A stretch of 64,000 nt of DNA from Hyphococcus sp. (GCA_028281665.1 JANQJK010000002.1:20997-84996), one strand, 5' to 3'; positions 38,247-47,184 are shown, counted from the first letter of the stretch. Program-made: numbers and translations. The notes: a model not told the origin generated them from the letters alone.

Positions 38247-39696
38247 CCTGCTGCTTGGCTTTGGCGAAACATCGCTCGCCGTCGCCGCCCTGATCCTGCT
38301 GGTGCTGATCATCCGCCGGCCATTTGCACGGGCGTTCGGCGCACGGGCCGCTTACGCATTGTGGCTCGCGCCGGTGGCGCGTCTTTTCCTGCCGGAACTC
38401 AATGTCCTTGCCCCGCCGGCGGTTGTTGAGACGATATTCATACCGGCCGGCATTGCCGCCACGCCTTTGCAAGCTGCGCCGCCGGGAATCGATTGGATCG
38501 CGCTCTGCGCCGCCATCGCCCTCTTCCTCTGGGTTACAGTCGCCTTCGCCTGGGTTGCCATACGCCTTGAAGATCAGCGCCGGGCGATGCGCCATGCGAT
38601 TGAGCAATCGGCGCCGGCTAGCGCCTCGCTTCAGCACGAAGCCGCAGAGATTGCCCGCGAGCTGGGCCTTCGCCGATGTCCGGCGGTTCGTCTTTATGCC
38701 GACGAAACCGGGCCGCTCGTTATGGGCCTGCTAAGACCTTGCGTCTTTCTCCCCGCTTCGTTCGATACAACATTCAACGCCAGGGAGCGTCGCCTCGCCC
38801 TTGCTCATGAATTTGCCCATATCGCGCGCGGCGATCTGACCGCCAGCTTTGCAGCCCTGGTGCTACAGGCCGTGCAATGGCCAAATCCGCTCGCCCACAT
38901 CGCCGGCAAGGCCTTCCGCTCCGACCAGGAAGCCGCCTGCGACGCCTATGTTCTGGCTCGCTGCGGCGGCCCGAAATCCGCCGGCGCATATGCCAGCGCC
39001 ATCATGAAATCCGTTCGCGGATCCGAAACCGCTTATGGCCTGTCGTTGGGCCACCCCTTGAAGGAGAGACTGATGCTTTTGAGAACGCCTGCATCCATGG
39101 CGCGACGCATAATCGGCGGGGTCGGCGCTGCGGCGCTCATCACCGCGGGCCTCGCAGCAACAGCGAGTTACGGTTACGCCGCGGCGGAAAAAGATGACGA
39201 CGTCGTTTTCGAGGAGAAAAAGAAAGTCATCAAGGAAAAACGGGTGCTGGTCTTCACCGGCGTCGAGGACGAGGTCATTTTTGACGATGTTGTCGTCGGC
39301 GATCGCGTCCGCGTCATGGAGTTTGACGACGGCGACGGCCAACAACGGGTGATACGCATTCACGGCGAGGATCATGGCGACGGCGAAGACGTCATGAAAT
39401 GGGTGAGCACCGGCAACGGCAACACATGGACCAGCGCGGGCTGCATTCATGAAGGCGACGAAGGCGAGCCGGTGATGCTGGAGTACAAGGACGAGGCCGG
39501 CGACGACGAAAACAAGTTCGTATACCACACGGTCATCTGCCTCACGGGCGAGGAAGCAAAACCCGAAAACCGCGCAGCGGCGCTCGAAAAGGCGATTTCC
39601 GACATGGAGAAGCGCGCCGAGCAGGAGGAATCGCAGCGCCGGAAAATGATCGAATCGCTGCGTAAGCAGGCCAAAGAGCTGGAAAAGAAAGACTGA
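38233..39696 (+). CDS. BlaR1-like M56 metallopeptidase, non-beta-lactam sensor
   Basis: A 487-residue membrane protein starting at a GTG inside the end of the repressor gene. Helices occupy about 1-30, 35-50, 85-112 and 295-318 around an M56 domain with LALAHEFAHIARGDL (HExxH, about residue 195) and FRSDQEAACDAYVLAR, the zinc-binding Glu region. After the last helix there is no penicillin-binding (transpeptidase) sensor; instead there is an acidic beta-rich segment (about 320-445, with CIHEGDEGEPVMLEY) and a charged coiled-coil tail (450-487). So it probably senses something other than beta-lactams; what is unknown. Confidence 0.88.
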   Translation: MSATDLLLGFGETSLAVAALILLVLIIRRPFARAFGARAAYALWLAPVARLFLPELNVLAPPAVVETIFIPAGIAATPLQAAPPGIDWIALCAAIALFLWVTVAFAWVAIRLEDQRRAMRHAIEQSAPASASLQHEAAEIARELGLRRCPAVRLYADETGPLVMGLLRPCVFLPASFDTTFNARERRLALAHEFAHIARGDLTASFAALVLQAVQWPNPLAHIAGKAFRSDQEAACDAYVLARCGGPKSAGAYASAIMKSVRGSETAYGLSLGHPLKERLMLLRTPASMARRIIGGVGAAALITAGLAATASYGYAAAEKDDDVVFEEKKKVIKEKRVLVFTGVEDEVIFDDVVVGDRVRVMEFDDGDGQQRVIRIHGEDHGDGEDVMKWVSTGNGNTWTSAGCIHEGDEGEPVMLEYKDEAGDDENKFVYHTVICLTGEEAKPENRAAALEKAISDMEKRAEQEESQRRKMIESLRKQAKELEKKD

Positions 39697-39728
39697 GCGT
39701 GTCGCGCCGGTAAGTCGTTTGTCGTGAT

Positions 39729-40085
39729 CTAGCCGTTTGCGGGTGCCTTGCCGGCAAGACCGTCCATCATGATCCGGTTGATGTCGACGAGCGCATCGAC
39801 AGTCTCTTCCCGGCGCAAGACCCGGCGGGAATAGTCGCTGACCCAGCGAGCCAGACCGATAATCCTCGCGCGCGTTTCTTCAGGCAACTGGTTGGCCTCG
39901 CTGGCGCAATCGCTGGCCAGGGCTTCCCACAGGGATCGATTAACGTGCAACGCCTCCGCAAGGCTTTGCGCATTGTCCGCGTCAACCGCCAGGAGCGAGC
40001 GCGTTGACCTGGCGAACGCGCGATACTCCGCATCGCGCGGCGCGCCCGCGGCGCGCTGCGTCTTTGCGTAAGCTTCATAGGACAT
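39729..40085 (-). CDS. flaF: Flagellin synthesis regulator FlaF
   Basis: A 118-residue FlaF, which in Caulobacter relatives is needed for flagellin synthesis. The sequence YEAYAKTQRAAGAPRDAEYRAFARSTRSLLA...NRSLWEALASDC...LSLARWVSDYSRRVLRREETVDALVDINRIMMDGL-type conserved blocks are visible. It overlaps the end of flbT by 11 bases and is translated after it. No flagellin or other flagellar gene is in the window. Confidence 0.93.
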   Translation of the reverse strand: MSYEAYAKTQRAAGAPRDAEYRAFARSTRSLLAVDADNAQSLAEALHVNRSLWEALASDCASEANQLPEETRARIIGLARWVSDYSRRVLRREETVDALVDINRIMMDGLAGKAPANG

Positions 40086-40470
40086 GGGCGAGACGCGATT
40101 CTTCGAATTCCATCAGCGAACGGCACTTCCGTAACGCTTTGTAGTAATCCTCATTGGCAACATCCGCGGCGACGCCCGCGCAGGTTCCAAGCGCCTCGCT
40201 GTCGGTAACCGCAGAGATGAACTCCGTGAGTCGTGCTTCGAATTCGGCGCTCATCGTCTTTCTCGTTGAGGCGTCAAGATACATCATCATGACCGGGAAA
40301 TAGATCCGCCGGGCCGGCGTCGTCGCCTCCTCCGGCTGCATGATATCGATCTCGCGCAGGACCCGGGCCCTGTTTTCAATAACAAGGCTCGCCCGGCGAT
40401 CGCCGTTGACAATCACCGCGCCGTTAACGGCGGCCCGTTCACCAGGCTTTAGGGTCAGTTTCAGCACCAT
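40075..40470 (-). CDS. flbT: Flagellin mRNA translation regulator FlbT
   Basis: A 131-residue FlbT, the post-transcriptional repressor that binds the flagellin mRNA leader in Caulobacter. MVLKLTLKPGERAAVNGAVIVNGDRRASLVIENRARVLRE and IMQPEEATTPARRIYFPVMMMYLD are conserved features. I use the ATG before VLKL; an 11-residue longer frame exists. It forms a two-gene operon with flaF, away from the flagellin genes. Confidence 0.94.
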   Translation of the reverse strand: MVLKLTLKPGERAAVNGAVIVNGDRRASLVIENRARVLREIDIMQPEEATTPARRIYFPVMMMYLDASTRKTMSAEFEARLTEFISAVTDSEALGTCAGVAADVANEDYYKALRKCRSLMEFEESRLAHVL

Positions 40471-40550
40471 TGCGTCCTCGCCGCGACAATCGTAAACCGC
40501 CATAGTTAAGGAAGCTTTTGCGAAAAAACCCAGAAATCAGCGGAATCCGC

Positions 40551-41498
40551 ATGACCCGAAAATATGACCGCGTGCCGGAGTTGAGCCTCAAAGCGTTCAC
40601 GGACGGCGACGACACGTCCCGCAAGGCCTTCGAGGAGGCGCTTTATGAAGGGTTCAAGTATTTCGGCTTCATCATCCTGAAAGATCACGGCGTGTCGCGC
40701 GATCTCCTGGCGAGCGCCTACGCGCTCAGTGAGGCTTTCTTTGCGCTGCCGACGGATGAGAAAATGAAATACGCGGCGGGCGTAGACGGGCAGCGCGGCT
40801 ATACGCCTTTCGGAACCGAACACGCAAAGGACTCAGAGCATCCCGATCTCAAGGAATTCTGGCATGTGGGCCGGGAATTCGACGGGGCCTCGCCGCTCGC
40901 GGAAATTTACCCCGCCAATGTCTGGCCCGACGAGCCTGGTCAGTTCCGCCAAACGTTCCTGACGCTTTACAACGCCCTCGAAGAGGCTGGCATGGTCATG
41001 CTTGAGGCGCTCGCCCCTTCGCTCGACGTCGATAAGGAATACTTCCGGCGCATGGCCACCGATGGCAATTCGATCCTGCGCCTGCTGCACTATCCGCCGG
41101 TGCCGGAGGGCGCAAACCCGAACGCCATTCGCGCCGCCGCCCATGAGGACATCAACCTCATTACAATTCTGGTGGCTGCAAACGGCGCCGGTCTCGAACT
41201 CCTCGACCGCGACGGCAAATGGTTGCCTGTCGAGACGGAGCCGGACAACCTGATCGTCGACGCCGGCGATATGCTCGCGCGCGCCTGCAATGACGTGATC
41301 CCGGCGACGACCCATCGGGTTGTCAATCCAAAGGGCCCGAACGTCTCGCGCTATTCAATGCCTTTCTTCATGCATCCGCACCCGGACGCCGTGCTTTCCT
41401 GTCTCGAAAGCTGCAAGGGCGACGGCGCAAAATATTCGGACATCACCGCCGACGCCTTCCTCAAGCAGCGCCTGAAAGAAATCGGGCTTGCTGTTTGA
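40551..41498 (+). CDS. Isopenicillin N synthase-like 2OG-Fe(II) dioxygenase
   Basis: A 315-residue non-heme iron dioxygenase. The N-terminal DIOX_N-type region (VPELSLKAF, YFGFIILKDHGVS) precedes the Fe(II) site HED (AAHEDINLITIL) and the distal His in THRVVNP, with the 2-oxoglutarate-binding RYSMPFF (RxS). The natural substrate is unknown. I use the ATG at 40551; a TTG at 40518 would add 11 residues. Its stop overlaps the TTG of the PYROXD2-like gene, so the two oxidases are coupled. Confidence 0.9.
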   Translation: MTRKYDRVPELSLKAFTDGDDTSRKAFEEALYEGFKYFGFIILKDHGVSRDLLASAYALSEAFFALPTDEKMKYAAGVDGQRGYTPFGTEHAKDSEHPDLKEFWHVGREFDGASPLAEIYPANVWPDEPGQFRQTFLTLYNALEEAGMVMLEALAPSLDVDKEYFRRMATDGNSILRLLHYPPVPEGANPNAIRAAAHEDINLITILVAANGAGLELLDRDGKWLPVETEPDNLIVDAGDMLARACNDVIPATTHRVVNPKGPNVSRYSMPFFMHPHPDAVLSCLESCKGDGAKYSDITADAFLKQRLKEIGLAV

Positions 41499-43102
41499 CC
41501 GACGCCTTGATCATCGGCGGCGGCCATAACGGACTCGTCTGCGCCTTTTACCTCGCCCGCGCCGGGCTCGACGTAACAGTGCTGGAGCGCCGTCATGTCA
41601 TTGGCGGCGCGGCGGTGACGGAGGAATTCCACCCCGGTTTCAGGAACTCGGTTGCCAGCTACACAGTCAGCCTTTTGAACCAGCGCGTCATCGACGACCT
41701 CGATCTCTACGCCCACGGCCTAAAGATCGTCGAACGGGCGCAGCCAAATTTCTGGCCCCTTGGAACGGAACCGGGACAGTATCTTCAAAACTCATACGAC
41801 CTGGCGAAGACGCAGGCCGAGTTCGCCCGCCATTCCGAAGCGGACGCTGCGGCGCTGCCTGCCTACTACGCGGCCCTTGAGACTGCCGCGGAGGTTTTGC
41901 GCAAGCTCGTTCTGGAAACGCCGCCCAATGTGGGAACCAGCTGGGCGGGCGGCGGCTTTCATAACGCCTGGCGTCTTGTGAGGACCGGCAATCATTTTCG
42001 AAAACTCGCCCTCCCGGACCAGCAGATGTTGCTGGACCTCTTCACGAAGTCAGCGACCGAGTTCCTGGCGCACTGGTTCGAACACCCCGCCATTGTCGCC
42101 GCCTTCGCCTTTGACGGCATTGTCGGGAATTACGCATCGCCCCATGCGCCCGGCACCGCATATGTGCTGCTGCACCATGTTTTCGGCGACATTGGCGGGC
42201 GCTCCGGCTTCTGGGGCCATGCGATCGGCGGCATGGGCGCGATCACCCAGGCGATGGCGCAGGCGGCGGAAGGGCGCGGCGCTACCATTCGGATGGATGC
42301 GGCCGTCAAACGCGTGATCGTCGAAAACGGCGCCGCGACCGGCGCGGAGCTTGAAAACGGCGAAACGCTGCGCGCCGACCTGGTTGTCTCCAACGTCAAT
42401 CCAAAACTGCTGTTCACCGAACTCACCGGTCTTGATGCGCTCGCGCCGCCGTTTGCAAAGCGCATGAAAAACTACGCATGCGGATCAGGTACGTTCCGTA
42501 TGAATGTCGCGCTCTCGGAGCTCCCGGATTTTTCCTGCCTCCCCGGCAAGGACGGCGCCGATCACCATAAATCCGGCATTATCATCGGGCCGAGCGTCGA
42601 TTATCTCGACCGCGCCTATCTCGATGCGCGTCAGTTCGGCTGGTCGAAGTCGCCGATCATTGAAATGCTGATCCCCTCGACGATTGACGATACGCTCGCC
42701 CCCGACGGCGCTCACGTCGCCAGCCTCTTCTGTCAGCACTTCGCGCCGGAACTGTCCAATGGACGATCATGGGACGATGCGCGCGAAGACGCCGCCGATC
42801 TGATTGTCGACACGGTCACGCGCTACGCGCCGAATTTCCGGGACGCTGTGATCGCGCGCCAGATTCACTCACCCCTCGATCTCGAACGAAAGTTCGGTCT
42901 CACAGGGGGCGACATCTTTCACGGGCGGCTGTCTCTCGATCAGATGTTTTCAGCGCGCCCTGCGCTCGGATACGCGGACTACCGAACGCCGATTGCGAAT
43001 CTATATCTGTGCGGGTCCGGCGCCCATCCCGGAGGCGGCGTCACCGGCGCGCCGGGACATAATGCAGCCCGCGAAATCCTGCGCGACGTGCGACGGCGCT
43101 AA
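41495..43102 (+). CDS. FAD-dependent phytoene desaturase-like oxidoreductase (PYROXD2-like)
   Basis: A 535-residue flavoprotein with the dinucleotide fold GGGHNGLVCAFYLARAGLDVTVLERR at the N-terminus and the C-terminal FAD motif NLYLCGSGAHPGGGVTGAPGHNAA. These are features of the phytoene dehydrogenase-related amine-oxidase superfamily, most like PYROXD2. Substrate is not known. Start TTG at 41495 overlaps the stop of the oxygenase gene; the stop interlocks with the peroxidase gene in CTAA. Confidence 0.9.
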   Translation: MTDALIIGGGHNGLVCAFYLARAGLDVTVLERRHVIGGAAVTEEFHPGFRNSVASYTVSLLNQRVIDDLDLYAHGLKIVERAQPNFWPLGTEPGQYLQNSYDLAKTQAEFARHSEADAAALPAYYAALETAAEVLRKLVLETPPNVGTSWAGGGFHNAWRLVRTGNHFRKLALPDQQMLLDLFTKSATEFLAHWFEHPAIVAAFAFDGIVGNYASPHAPGTAYVLLHHVFGDIGGRSGFWGHAIGGMGAITQAMAQAAEGRGATIRMDAAVKRVIVENGAATGAELENGETLRADLVVSNVNPKLLFTELTGLDALAPPFAKRMKNYACGSGTFRMNVALSELPDFSCLPGKDGADHHKSGIIIGPSVDYLDRAYLDARQFGWSKSPIIEMLIPSTIDDTLAPDGAHVASLFCQHFAPELSNGRSWDDAREDAADLIVDTVTRYAPNFRDAVIARQIHSPLDLERKFGLTGGDIFHGRLSLDQMFSARPALGYADYRTPIANLYLCGSGAHPGGGVTGAPGHNAAREILRDVRRR

Positions 43103-43578
43103 ACCAGCTTCGCCACATGCTTTGCGATGGCTTCCGGCTTATCCTGCGGCCCGAAGCGCTGAACGACATTGCCGTCGCGGTCGACGAGAAACTTGGTGAA
43201 GTTCCATTTGATGTCGCGCGTGCCCGCAATGCCCTTTTGTTGTCCCTTGATCCATTTGTATAAGGGATGCGCGTCCGAGCCGTTGACGTCTGTCTTTTCA
43301 AACATCGGGAAAGACACGCCATAGGTTGTCGAACAGAAGGTTGCGATTTCTTCAGCGTCGCCCGGCTCCTGCGCGCCGAACTGATTGCTTGGGAATCCGA
43401 GGATTTCGAAACCTTCATCCTTATGCTGACGGTATAACGCCTCAAGCCCCTCATACTGGGGGGTAAATCCGCATTTTGACGCCACATTGACCACCAGCAG
43501 CACCTTGCCGCGATAATCCGCCAGATCGACTGGCTTGCCGTCGAGGGCGGTTGCGTCGAAGTCGTAAATTTCAGCCAT
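43099..43578 (-). CDS. Glutathione peroxidase family, thioredoxin-type thiol peroxidase
   Basis: A 159-residue peroxidase. The peroxidatic Cys lies in NVASKCGFTPQYEGLEALY (about residue 37) with the Gln/Trp tetrad pieces FPSNQFGAQEPG and IKWNFTKFLVDRDGNVVQRF. A second Cys in IATFCSTTYGVSFPMF corresponds to the resolving Cys of thioredoxin-dependent family members. So reduction by thioredoxin rather than glutathione is likely. It detoxifies hydroperoxides in the cytosol. Confidence 0.93.
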   Translation of the reverse strand: MAEIYDFDATALDGKPVDLADYRGKVLLVVNVASKCGFTPQYEGLEALYRQHKDEGFEILGFPSNQFGAQEPGDAEEIATFCSTTYGVSFPMFEKTDVNGSDAHPLYKWIKGQQKGIAGTRDIKWNFTKFLVDRDGNVVQRFGPQDKPEAIAKHVAKLV

Positions 43579-43710
43579 TTTCCTGCTCCGGTTAGTCCGC
43601 AGGAGGTCGGGGTTTTATATTAGAATATCAATGCAAAACCCGAAAAATCTCCACTGCGCCTTAGTATTGCAGGGCCAAACCGGCGCCGTTAGTCTTGCCG
43701 CAACGCAGCA
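43579..43710. other. Divergent intergenic region, peroxidase and MoxR
   Basis: 132 bases between divergent genes. An inverted repeat GGGTTTT (43610-43616) / AAAACCC (43635-43641) with an 18-base loop lies in it. It could be a regulator site or a weak hairpin; I cannot tell. Confidence 0.35.
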
Positions 43711-44571
43711 ATGGAGCAGGCCTTGGCCAAGTTTGTCGGCACCAAAGACTATATCGCGACGGAAGATCTGAAAGTGGCCGTCAACGCCGCGGTGACGCTG
43801 GAGCGCCCCCTGCTGGTGAAAGGCGAGCCCGGCACGGGCAAGACCGTTCTGGCGATTGAGGTCGCAAAGGCCATCGGCGCACCGCTCATCGAGTGGCATG
43901 TGAAGTCCACCACGAAAGCCCATCAGGGTCTTTATGAGTATGACGCGGTCGCCCGCCTGCGCGACGGCCAGCTCGGCGAGGAAAAGGCCCGCGACGTAAA
44001 AAACTACATCAAGCGCGGCAAGCTCTGGGAAGCATTTACGTCGGACGAGCGCCCCGTCCTCCTGATCGACGAAATCGACAAGGCCGACATCGAATTCCCG
44101 AACGATCTCTTGCAGGAGCTAGATCGGATGGAATTCTTCGTCTACGAGACCGGCGAAACGGTGAAGGCCGAAAAGCGCCCGATCGTCATCATCTCGTCGA
44201 ACAACGAGAAAGAACTGCCCGACGCATTCCTGCGGCGCTGCTTCTTCCATTATATCAAGTTTCCCGACCCGGAGACGATGACCGAAATTGTCGAGGTCCA
44301 TTTCCCCGGCATCAAGAAACGCCTCGTCGCCGACGCGCTCAAAATCTTTTATGAAGTGCGCGATGCGCCCGGATTAAAAAAGAAGCCGTCCACATCGGAA
44401 TTGCTCGACTGGCTGAAACTTCTTTTGTCAGAAGACGTGCCTGAAGAAGTGTTGAGCGAACGCGATCCGCGCAAAGCGATCCCGCCGCTGCACGGCGCGC
44501 TCCTGAAGAACGAGCAGGACGTGCATTTGTTCGAACGTCTCGCATTCCTGGCGCGCCGCGAAGGCGCGTGA
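43711..44571 (+). CDS. MoxR-family AAA+ ATPase
   Basis: A 286-residue AAA+ ATPase with Walker A GEPGTGKT (about 40-47), Walker B VLLIDEIDKAD (about 112), sensor Asn in IISSNNEKELPDAFLRRC and the MoxR C-terminal lid. Family members act as chaperone ATPases with CoxE-like vWA proteins to assemble or activate metalloenzymes or complexes. The likely partner is the vWA gene at 49286, 4.7 kb downstream on the same strand, which is an unusual distance. Confidence 0.92.
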   Translation: MEQALAKFVGTKDYIATEDLKVAVNAAVTLERPLLVKGEPGTGKTVLAIEVAKAIGAPLIEWHVKSTTKAHQGLYEYDAVARLRDGQLGEEKARDVKNYIKRGKLWEAFTSDERPVLLIDEIDKADIEFPNDLLQELDRMEFFVYETGETVKAEKRPIVIISSNNEKELPDAFLRRCFFHYIKFPDPETMTEIVEVHFPGIKKRLVADALKIFYEVRDAPGLKKKPSTSELLDWLKLLLSEDVPEEVLSERDPRKAIPPLHGALLKNEQDVHLFERLAFLARREGA

Positions 44572-44646
44572 GGCGCACGCCCTTTCCAGCCTCCCTAAAA
44601 GCCCCTAAACTTCAAGAGTAGCGTCTTTTGGGGAATTGAGGGGTTC

Positions 44647-45618
44647 ATGGACGGCTTGTGGGGCATTCTGCCCATTCTCTTGATATTGCTTTTTATTTTC
44701 TCGCGGCAATGGGCGGCGAGCCAGCGCCATGCACAGCTGATCGGCGCTTTTTCGCGACTGCAAAAAAAACGCAAAAGCCGGATTATCGCCATCGTCCACC
44801 GACAGGAGCCAATGGGCCTCCTTGGCATCCCGATGCTGCGCTATATCGATCTCAACGACGCTGAAGACGTGCTCGATGCGGTCAGGCGCACGCCGCCGAA
44901 CAAGCCGCTTGAGTTCATCCTGCACACGCCGGGCGGGCTCGTGTTGCCTGCATTGCAGATTGCGCGCGCCATCAAGGCCCATCCGGCCCGCACGACGGTA
45001 TTCGTGCCGCACTACGCCATGTCCGGCGGCACGTTGCTCGCGCTTGCGGCCGACGAGATTGTCCTCTCGCAGCATGCGGTTCTTGGCCCGATCGATCCGC
45101 AGATCGGCGGCCTCCCCGCCGCGTCCGTCTTGCGCGTCGCACAGGAAAAACCCATTCAGAATACGGAAGATTATACGCTGGTGCTCGCCGATGTCGGCGC
45201 CATGGCGATTACGCAATTGCAGCGGGCCGCGCGGGAGCTGCTGTCCGGCACGGTTTCGGACAATGCCGCTATCTCCATTGCCGAACAGTTGTCGTCCGGT
45301 CGCTGGACCCATGATTACCCGATCCATTTCGGCGAAGCCCGCGAGCTTGGTCTCAATGTCCGGGAGGACATGCCGCAGGAAATCCTGGATCTGATGACGC
45401 TTTTCCCGGACTCCGTCAGGCGACAGTCCGGCGTGAAATACGTGACCGACGAAGCACGCCTGAAAGGCGCGGGCGAGGCCGCCAACCCTCATCGCGTAAC
45501 CATGACCGGTTATGCGCCGCAGGAAGGCGCGCGGTCATTCAGTTTCGGACCATGGAATCCAAAAGACCTTCAGCGCGAGGCCCGCGACGAAAAACGCGCG
45601 CCCTGGCGGGACAACTAA
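44647..45618 (+). CDS. Membrane-anchored SDH-type serine proteinase (Clp fold)
   Basis: A 323-residue protein with an N-terminal helix (GILPILLILLFIFSRQW) and a Clp/crotonase-fold domain of the serine dehydrogenase proteinase type. Visible are RRTPPNKPLEFILHTPGGLVLPALQIARAIKAHP, the nucleophile region HYAMSGGTLLALAADEIVLSQHAVLGPIDPQ, and YTLVLADVGAMAITQLQRAARELL. Its target is unknown. The stop interlocks with the EG-repeat lipoprotein gene on the other strand. Confidence 0.87.
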   Translation: MDGLWGILPILLILLFIFSRQWAASQRHAQLIGAFSRLQKKRKSRIIAIVHRQEPMGLLGIPMLRYIDLNDAEDVLDAVRRTPPNKPLEFILHTPGGLVLPALQIARAIKAHPARTTVFVPHYAMSGGTLLALAADEIVLSQHAVLGPIDPQIGGLPAASVLRVAQEKPIQNTEDYTLVLADVGAMAITQLQRAARELLSGTVSDNAAISIAEQLSSGRWTHDYPIHFGEARELGLNVREDMPQEILDLMTLFPDSVRRQSGVKYVTDEARLKGAGEAANPHRVTMTGYAPQEGARSFSFGPWNPKDLQREARDEKRAPWRDN

Positions 45619-46460
45619 AGCCCGAGCGCTGCGATCTCAATCCGAGCCGCCGCGCCGTAAAGCGTTGCCGACGTTCCTTCGGTTTCCTCAACGACAAGTC
45701 CTGCAAAGGACGCGAGCGAAAGATCGATCTGTTCGTGAGCAACGGCGATCGCTTCGCTTGCGTTGATGTCTCCGGTTTCGATTTCAGAAAGCATTTCACG
45801 CGCCGCCGACAGGAAGCCATATGCATCCTGATACTCGTGTGGTTCCGTGATGGCGCCGTCTTCGCCAACGCCGATGTCAAACTCTTCGGCAGCCGTCGTC
45901 ACAAGCTTTGAGATCGACAACAGCAAAACGGATACGTTGCTCACAGGGGCGTTGGCCCGTATCGCTGAAACGGTCGCTTCGTATGCCGCCTCAACATCGC
46001 CGCCATCTGCTGCCGCATTCGCGAGCGTGCTCAGCGCGTCGGAGAATCCGGGCTTGCCGCGTGCAGCAAAGGCAGGGACCAGTTCCTCATACAATTCGCT
46101 TTCCGGGTGTTTGACATGCGTCGCCGCCATGTCAAACGCGCCGGCGCGATAGAGTTCGATAAACGCGGCGAGATGACCGCGCACCATGCCGAGGCGATAG
46201 AGATATTCAACGTCGTCGTCGGCCGGGTCGCCGCTGCGCGCGGCGCCTTCGTTTTCTCCCTCGCCCTCTCCCTCGCCTTCCGAGGCTCGAAACCCTTCGC
46301 CTTCGCCCTCAGCTTCTCCTTCGCCGTCCACCACGGCGACAGGCGCATCGGCGCCCTCCGCGCCTTCGCCCTCTCCCTCGCCGCCGCAGCCGGCAACCGC
46401 CAGCGCGCTTGTAAAAGACAATGTCGAAAGACCCGCAACGAGTTTCAGCCTGCGTTTCAT
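45615..46460 (-). CDS. Lipoprotein with Glu-Gly repeat region, function unknown
   Basis: I do not recognise the family. The 281-residue protein has a lipoprotein signal peptide with lipobox AVAGC (Cys25), then a low-complexity stretch of EGEGEG and EGEAEGEG (about residues 26-75), which would be an extended linker with alternating acidic residues and Gly. The C-terminal 190 residues are helical with repeated YEA/AAA-rich segments, the shape of a helical domain in the periplasm (for example GMVRGHLAAFIELYRAGAFDMAATHVKHPESELYEELVPAFA). Divergent from the PKHD oxygenase by 73 bases. Confidence 0.8.
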   Translation of the reverse strand: MKRRLKLVAGLSTLSFTSALAVAGCGGEGEGEGAEGADAPVAVVDGEGEAEGEGEGFRASEGEGEGEGENEGAARSGDPADDDVEYLYRLGMVRGHLAAFIELYRAGAFDMAATHVKHPESELYEELVPAFAARGKPGFSDALSTLANAAADGGDVEAAYEATVSAIRANAPVSNVSVLLLSISKLVTTAAEEFDIGVGEDGAITEPHEYQDAYGFLSAAREMLSEIETGDINASEAIAVAHEQIDLSLASFAGLVVEETEGTSATLYGAAARIEIAALGL

Positions 46461-46533
46461 CTTACGCCTCCCAGTCCGGCATAATCATGATATTCCCTCG
46501 CGCCTCTCAGGCAATGCGAAAATTCAACCAGCC

Positions 46534-47184
46534 ATGCTGCTTCAGATCCCCGAAATCCTCAGTTCCGCCGAATGCGCGGCCATTCGCGGCGTGCTCGCAG
46601 ACGAAAATCTCTGGCGTGACGGAAAGGCAACAGCCGGCGGCGCTGCGAAAATCGCCAAAAGCAACATCCAGGCGGACGCCAAGGCGCCGCCCGTTCGCGG
46701 GGCGCTCGTCAAAATCGAATCGGCGCTGCGCGCAAACCCGGTCTTCAACGCCGCGGCGCAACCCGCAGTCTTCGCACGCACGCTGATCAGCCGATACGCG
46801 CCCGGCATGGCATATGACGACCACGTAGACGCCGCCTATATCGAAGGCGTTCGCGCCGACCTCTCATTCACACTCTTTCTGAATGATCCCGACGAATATG
46901 GCGGCGGCGCGCTCATCGTTGACGAGGCCGGACACGCTGACCACATCAAACTGCCCGCCGGCACCGTCGTCCTCTATCCATCATCCACCATTCATCGCGT
47001 TGCGGCCGTTGAGCGAGGCGAGCGCATTGCCGCCGTCGGCTGGATAAAAAGCCGGGTGCGATCGAGCGAGGCGCGCTCTGTCCTTTATGATCTTGAAACG
47101 GTGATTGCCGATACGACGGAGGGGCCGTTACGGTTGCGGCTGAACAAGATCCGCAACAATCTGTTGCGAATCCTCGGCGACTGA
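46534..47184 (+). CDS. PKHD-type Fe(II)/2OG hydroxylase (PiuC/YbiX family)
   Basis: A 216-residue non-heme iron dioxygenase. The iron site is DDHVDAAYI (His, Asp) and STIHRVAAVERGERIAAVGW (distal His and 2OG-binding Arg); the N-terminal MLLQIPEILSSAECAAIRGVL is typical of YbiX/PiuC, often linked with TonB iron receptors. Here the neighbouring genes are not iron-uptake genes, though a TonB receptor lies 20 kb away. Substrate unknown. Confidence 0.93.
   Translation: MLLQIPEILSSAECAAIRGVLADENLWRDGKATAGGAAKIAKSNIQADAKAPPVRGALVKIESALRANPVFNAAAQPAVFARTLISRYAPGMAYDDHVDAAYIEGVRADLSFTLFLNDPDEYGGGALIVDEAGHADHIKLPAGTVVLYPSSTIHRVAAVERGERIAAVGWIKSRVRSSEARSVLYDLETVIADTTEGPLRLRLNKIRNNLLRILGD

Noticed and set aside
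43610..43641. GGGTTTT/AAAACCC hairpin upstream of the peroxidase as a terminator
   Set aside because: It lies between divergent promoters with no gene ending there, the stem is only seven bases and AT-rich, and the loop is 18 bases.
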